8,930 nt of DNA from Fidelibacterota bacterium (GTDB taxonomy: Bacteria; Fidelibacterota; UBA2242), in NCBI GenBank assembly GCA_023229045.1, contig JALOAB010000080.1:1-8930 (forward strand), in the 5' to 3' direction. Within the stretch, counting starts at the first letter, position 1. Every line of letters begins with the position of its first letter. Of the stretch, positions 7,164 through 8,930 are shown piece after piece. Below the pieces are notes generated by a model. The model was not told the DNA's origin. It searched no databases and was given only the letters and a program-made list of their open reading frames with translations. A program made the translations under genes and the position numbers.

Positions 7164-8645
7164 ATGGGAAAACAAGTCAGTAACGAACAAATGGATAAAT
7201 TGGTCTCGCTGTGCAAACGGCGCGGCATCATTTTTCAGTCCAGCGATATTTACGGCGGACTGAGCAGTACCTGGGACTACGGCCCGCTCGGCGTCGAACT
7301 GAAACGCCATGTCAAGGATTTATGGTGGCACGATATGATTACCAGCCGCGAGGACGTCGTCGGCATGGACGCCGCCATTCTGATGCACCCGAAAGTCTGG
7401 GAAGCCTCCGGGCACGTCGCCAATTTTCACGATCCGCTGATTGATTGCAAGAAATGCAAAGCGCGTTTCCGCGAAGACAAAGGTTCATTCTATTTTAAAT
7501 GTACGAACTGCGATTTCAACTTCCGCGTTAACGACGGTTTGATTGAAGTCAGGAAGGAATTCTCTCAGCATTTTCCGGATTTATACGCCCATGAAATTGC
7601 GCATTACCGCGATTCCGATTGCCCGCACTGCGGCGGTCAAAAAACCGTCAAATTCGATAAAATCGCCTGTCCGAATTGCGGTAGCGCCGATCTTTCAGCC
7701 ACCCGGCAATTTAATCTGATGTTCAAGACCCATTTCGGCCCGTCGGAAGATTCCGCCGCGGAAGTTTACCTGCGCCCGGAAACCGCTCAGGGCATTTTTG
7801 TCAATTTTGACAATGTCGTCTCCACGACGCGCGTCAAATTACCGTTCGGCATCGGCCAGATCGGCAAGGCTTTCCGCAACGAAATCACGACCGGCAATTT
7901 TATCTTCCGCTCGCGTGAATTCGAACAAATGGAGATGGAATTTTTCGTCAAAAAGGAAGACAGCGCACGCTGGCATGAGTATTGGGTCAGTGAGCGCTTC
8001 AACTGGTATAAAAAACTCGGCGTCCGCCCCGAAAATCTGCGCCTGCGCCCGCACGAGAAAGACGAACTGGCGCACTACGCCAAAGCCTGCACCGACGTCG
8101 AATACAAATTCCCATTCGGATGGTCGGAACTGGAAGGCATCGCCGACCGGCAGACTTTCGACCTTGACCAACATATCAATACTAGCGGCAAGAAACTGGC
8201 CTATTTTGACACTGAAACGAATACGCATATCGTGCCGGCGGTTGTGGAAAGTTCGGCTGGTGTGGATCGCACTATTTTGACCGTGCTGTGTGATGCTTAC
8301 TGGGAAGATGCCGAACATGACCGCGTCGTCCTGCGCCTCAATCCGAAACTGGCTCCGACCAAAGTCGCGATCCTGCCGTTGGTCAATCGTGACGGGATGC
8401 CGGAAATCGCCGAAGCCATTTTCAAAGACGTCAAACAACAATTTGCGGCTTTCTACGACCAGGCCGGTTCCATTGGGCGGCGTTATCGTCGGCAGGATGA
8501 GGCTGGCACACCGTTCGGCATTACCATCGACTCACAGACCTTGCAGGACGGAACCGTGACCTTGCGCGACCGCGACACCCTCGAACAAATCCGTCTGCCG
8601 AAAGAGAATATCGTCAAAGTACTGCGCGAGAAGCTGGCGCTGTAA
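7164..8645 (+). CDS. glyS: Glycyl-tRNA synthetase, alpha2 (single-chain) type
   Basis: This class II aminoacyl-tRNA synthetase (493 residues) charges tRNA-Gly with glycine in the cytoplasm. It is the eukaryote/archaea-like dimeric form, also found in part of the bacteria, not the separate GlyQ plus GlyS form. Visible landmarks are S-D-I-Y-G-G-L (27-33) and WDYGPLG (37-43); motif 2, FRNE (237-240) continuing through FRSREFEQMEMEFF (248-261); the E-G-I-A-D-R segment (324-329); motif 3, GVDRT (366-370); and the HGTP anticodon-binding domain from about 396 (APTKVAILPL) to the end. Four Cys pairs (C95/C98, C113/C116, C153/C156, C169/C172) suggest two zinc-binding units in the insertion before motif 2. 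Length is normal. The ATG start is favoured because the conserved N-terminal region begins soon after it. AGAAGAG touches the start too closely to be a normal Shine-Dalgarno. It may be read from the topA transcript. No T-box or other leader structure was seen. Confidence 0.97.
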   Translation: MGKQVSNEQMDKLVSLCKRRGIIFQSSDIYGGLSSTWDYGPLGVELKRHVKDLWWHDMITSREDVVGMDAAILMHPKVWEASGHVANFHDPLIDCKKCKARFREDKGSFYFKCTNCDFNFRVNDGLIEVRKEFSQHFPDLYAHEIAHYRDSDCPHCGGQKTVKFDKIACPNCGSADLSATRQFNLMFKTHFGPSEDSAAEVYLRPETAQGIFVNFDNVVSTTRVKLPFGIGQIGKAFRNEITTGNFIFRSREFEQMEMEFFVKKEDSARWHEYWVSERFNWYKKLGVRPENLRLRPHEKDELAHYAKACTDVEYKFPFGWSELEGIADRQTFDLDQHINTSGKKLAYFDTETNTHIVPAVVESSAGVDRTILTVLCDAYWEDAEHDRVVLRLNPKLAPTKVAILPLVNRDGMPEIAEAIFKDVKQQFAAFYDQAGSIGRRYRRQDEAGTPFGITIDSQTLQDGTVTLRDRDTLEQIRLPKENIVKVLREKLAL

Positions 8646-8670
8646 TTATGCCGCTCCACAGGAGATCCTA

Positions 8671-8751
8671 CGGATCGGATTGACGCGGATTTAGCCGGAT
8701 TTATTTTTATTAGACAGGATTTACATGATATACAGGATAAATATTCCGGAT
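8671..8751 (+). repeat. GGAT intergenic array, partly 10-bp spaced (degenerate GGATTTACAGGAT type)
   Basis: GGAT occurs at 8672, 8677, 8687, 8697, 8717, 8735 and 8748 on the plus strand, mostly preceded by C or A. Several copies lie about 10 or 20 bp apart, joined by T/A-rich linkers such as TTTACATGATATAC. This resembles the widespread AGGATTTACAGGAT-type intergenic repeat that I recall from many environmental genomes. Function unknown. Confidence 0.65.
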
Positions 8752-8768
8752 AATGTCATTCTCGAAGA

Positions 8769-8781
8769 GTCCGGCTCGGAC
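8769..8781. other. Small hairpin GTCCG-GCT-CGGAC
   Basis: A 5-bp GC-rich stem with a 3-nt loop; a second CGGAC overlaps it (8781-8785) and offers an alternative pairing. No T-run follows, so it is not a terminator. It may be part of a folded 3' leader or a degraded repeat. Confidence 0.35.
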
Positions 8782-8789
8782 GGACTAAT

Positions 8790-8805
8790 TCCGGCAGTTG
8801 CCGGA
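8790..8805. other. Hairpin TCCGGC-AGTT-GCCGGA
   Basis: A perfect 6-bp GC-rich stem closes a 4-nt loop. It lies 8 bases after the preceding hairpin and shares its CCGG core. No T-run follows, so intrinsic termination is unlikely. Confidence 0.45.
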
Positions 8806-8872
8806 TGAAGAATCGCGCTAGTCTTCTAAATCACCTATAACGGATTACAGAGATAATTCGCTAAAATTACCT

Positions 8873-8908
8873 GGAGTGCTCCAACAATATTGGAGCATTC
8901 CTTTTCTT
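8873..8908 (+). terminator. Rho-independent terminator downstream of glyS
   Basis: GGAGTGCTCCAA and TTGGAGCATTCC form a 12-bp stem with a single G-U pair and a 5-nt loop CAATA, followed directly by TTTTCTT. This is a strong intrinsic terminator for plus-strand transcripts, 227 nt after the glyS stop. On the minus strand the bases after the stem are less T-rich, so it works best for the plus strand. It could end the topA-glyS transcript. Confidence 0.85.
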
Positions 8909-8930
8909 AGCTACCGCCAATTGCTTCTAT

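Larger units (their letters stand above)
8646..8930. other. Non-coding tail after glyS
   Basis: I see no convincing gene in these 285 bases; the only ATG near glyS (8648) opens an 11-codon frame. The region holds a GATCC/GGATC mini-hairpin (8664-8676), a GGAT array, two GC-rich hairpins and one intrinsic terminator, then 21 bases with nothing recognisable. Confidence 0.7.

Noticed and set aside
6869..7310. Two minus-strand frames across the topA-glyS junction with N-F-Q-S-I-Y-N type peptides
   Set aside because: The peptide is the translation of the heptad repeat, a known source of false genes.
7839..8441. 200-codon open frame on the minus strand inside glyS
   Set aside because: It lies wholly inside a clear synthetase gene, shows no known motif, and is explained by the codon bias of the real gene.
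8648..8683. 11-codon frame after glyS
   Set aside because: Too short, no ribosome site, overlaps the repeat region.
1..8930. A new defence, mobile or biosynthetic system
   Set aside because: No transposase, integrase, nuclease-helicase pair, terminal repeats or biosynthetic core enzyme was found; the genes are mostly housekeeping or general metabolism.

Overview
This 8.9-kb window is ordinary bacterial chromosome with moderate GC. It carries six complete protein-coding genes and one cut off at the left edge. I found no tRNA or rRNA gene, no CRISPR array, no insertion sequence and no phage gene. The organism cannot be named from sequence alone. Three traits would fit a lineage near the Bacteroidetes/FCB group or a related candidate phylum: mostly A-rich starts without a strong Shine-Dalgarno, a single-chain (alpha2-type) glycyl-tRNA synthetase, and two kinds of short intergenic repeat (a TTGNARA heptad and a GGAT array) that I recall from such genomes. 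This placement is inference and weak.

Layout. (1) Bases 1-361, minus: N-terminal part of a multi-pass membrane protein that looks like an acyltransferase. (2) 471-1916, minus: a GlcD-type FAD-linked 2-hydroxyacid dehydrogenase. (3) 1917-2077: divergent intergenic region. (4) 2078-3049, plus: an exported protein made of four SH3b-like repeats. It converges, with only 10 bp between stop codons, on (5) 3060-4172, minus: an L-2-hydroxyglutarate oxidase-like FAD enzyme. That gene lies 8 bp downstream of (6) 4181-4717, minus: an unrecognised small membrane protein with a CxxC...CxxH pattern. (7) 4718-4887: second divergent region. (8) 4888-7101, plus: topA, DNA topoisomerase I with four C-terminal zinc ribbons. 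(9) 7110-7151: six tandem TTGNARA heptads, followed by (10) 7164-8645, plus: glycyl-tRNA synthetase. (11) 8646-8930: non-coding tail with a GGAT array, two small hairpins and a good intrinsic terminator.

How the genes relate. topA and glyS are housekeeping genes and may share a transcript. The two FAD enzymes belong to the families that contain D- and L-2-hydroxyglutarate dehydrogenases, so this locus may oxidise both enantiomers of 2-hydroxyacids, but they sit in separate transcription units and substrates cannot be read from sequence. I see no clear new multi-gene system. The points most worth a second look are the heptad repeat in front of glyS, the GGAT array after it, and the small Cys/His membrane protein paired with the L-2-hydroxyglutarate oxidase-like gene.
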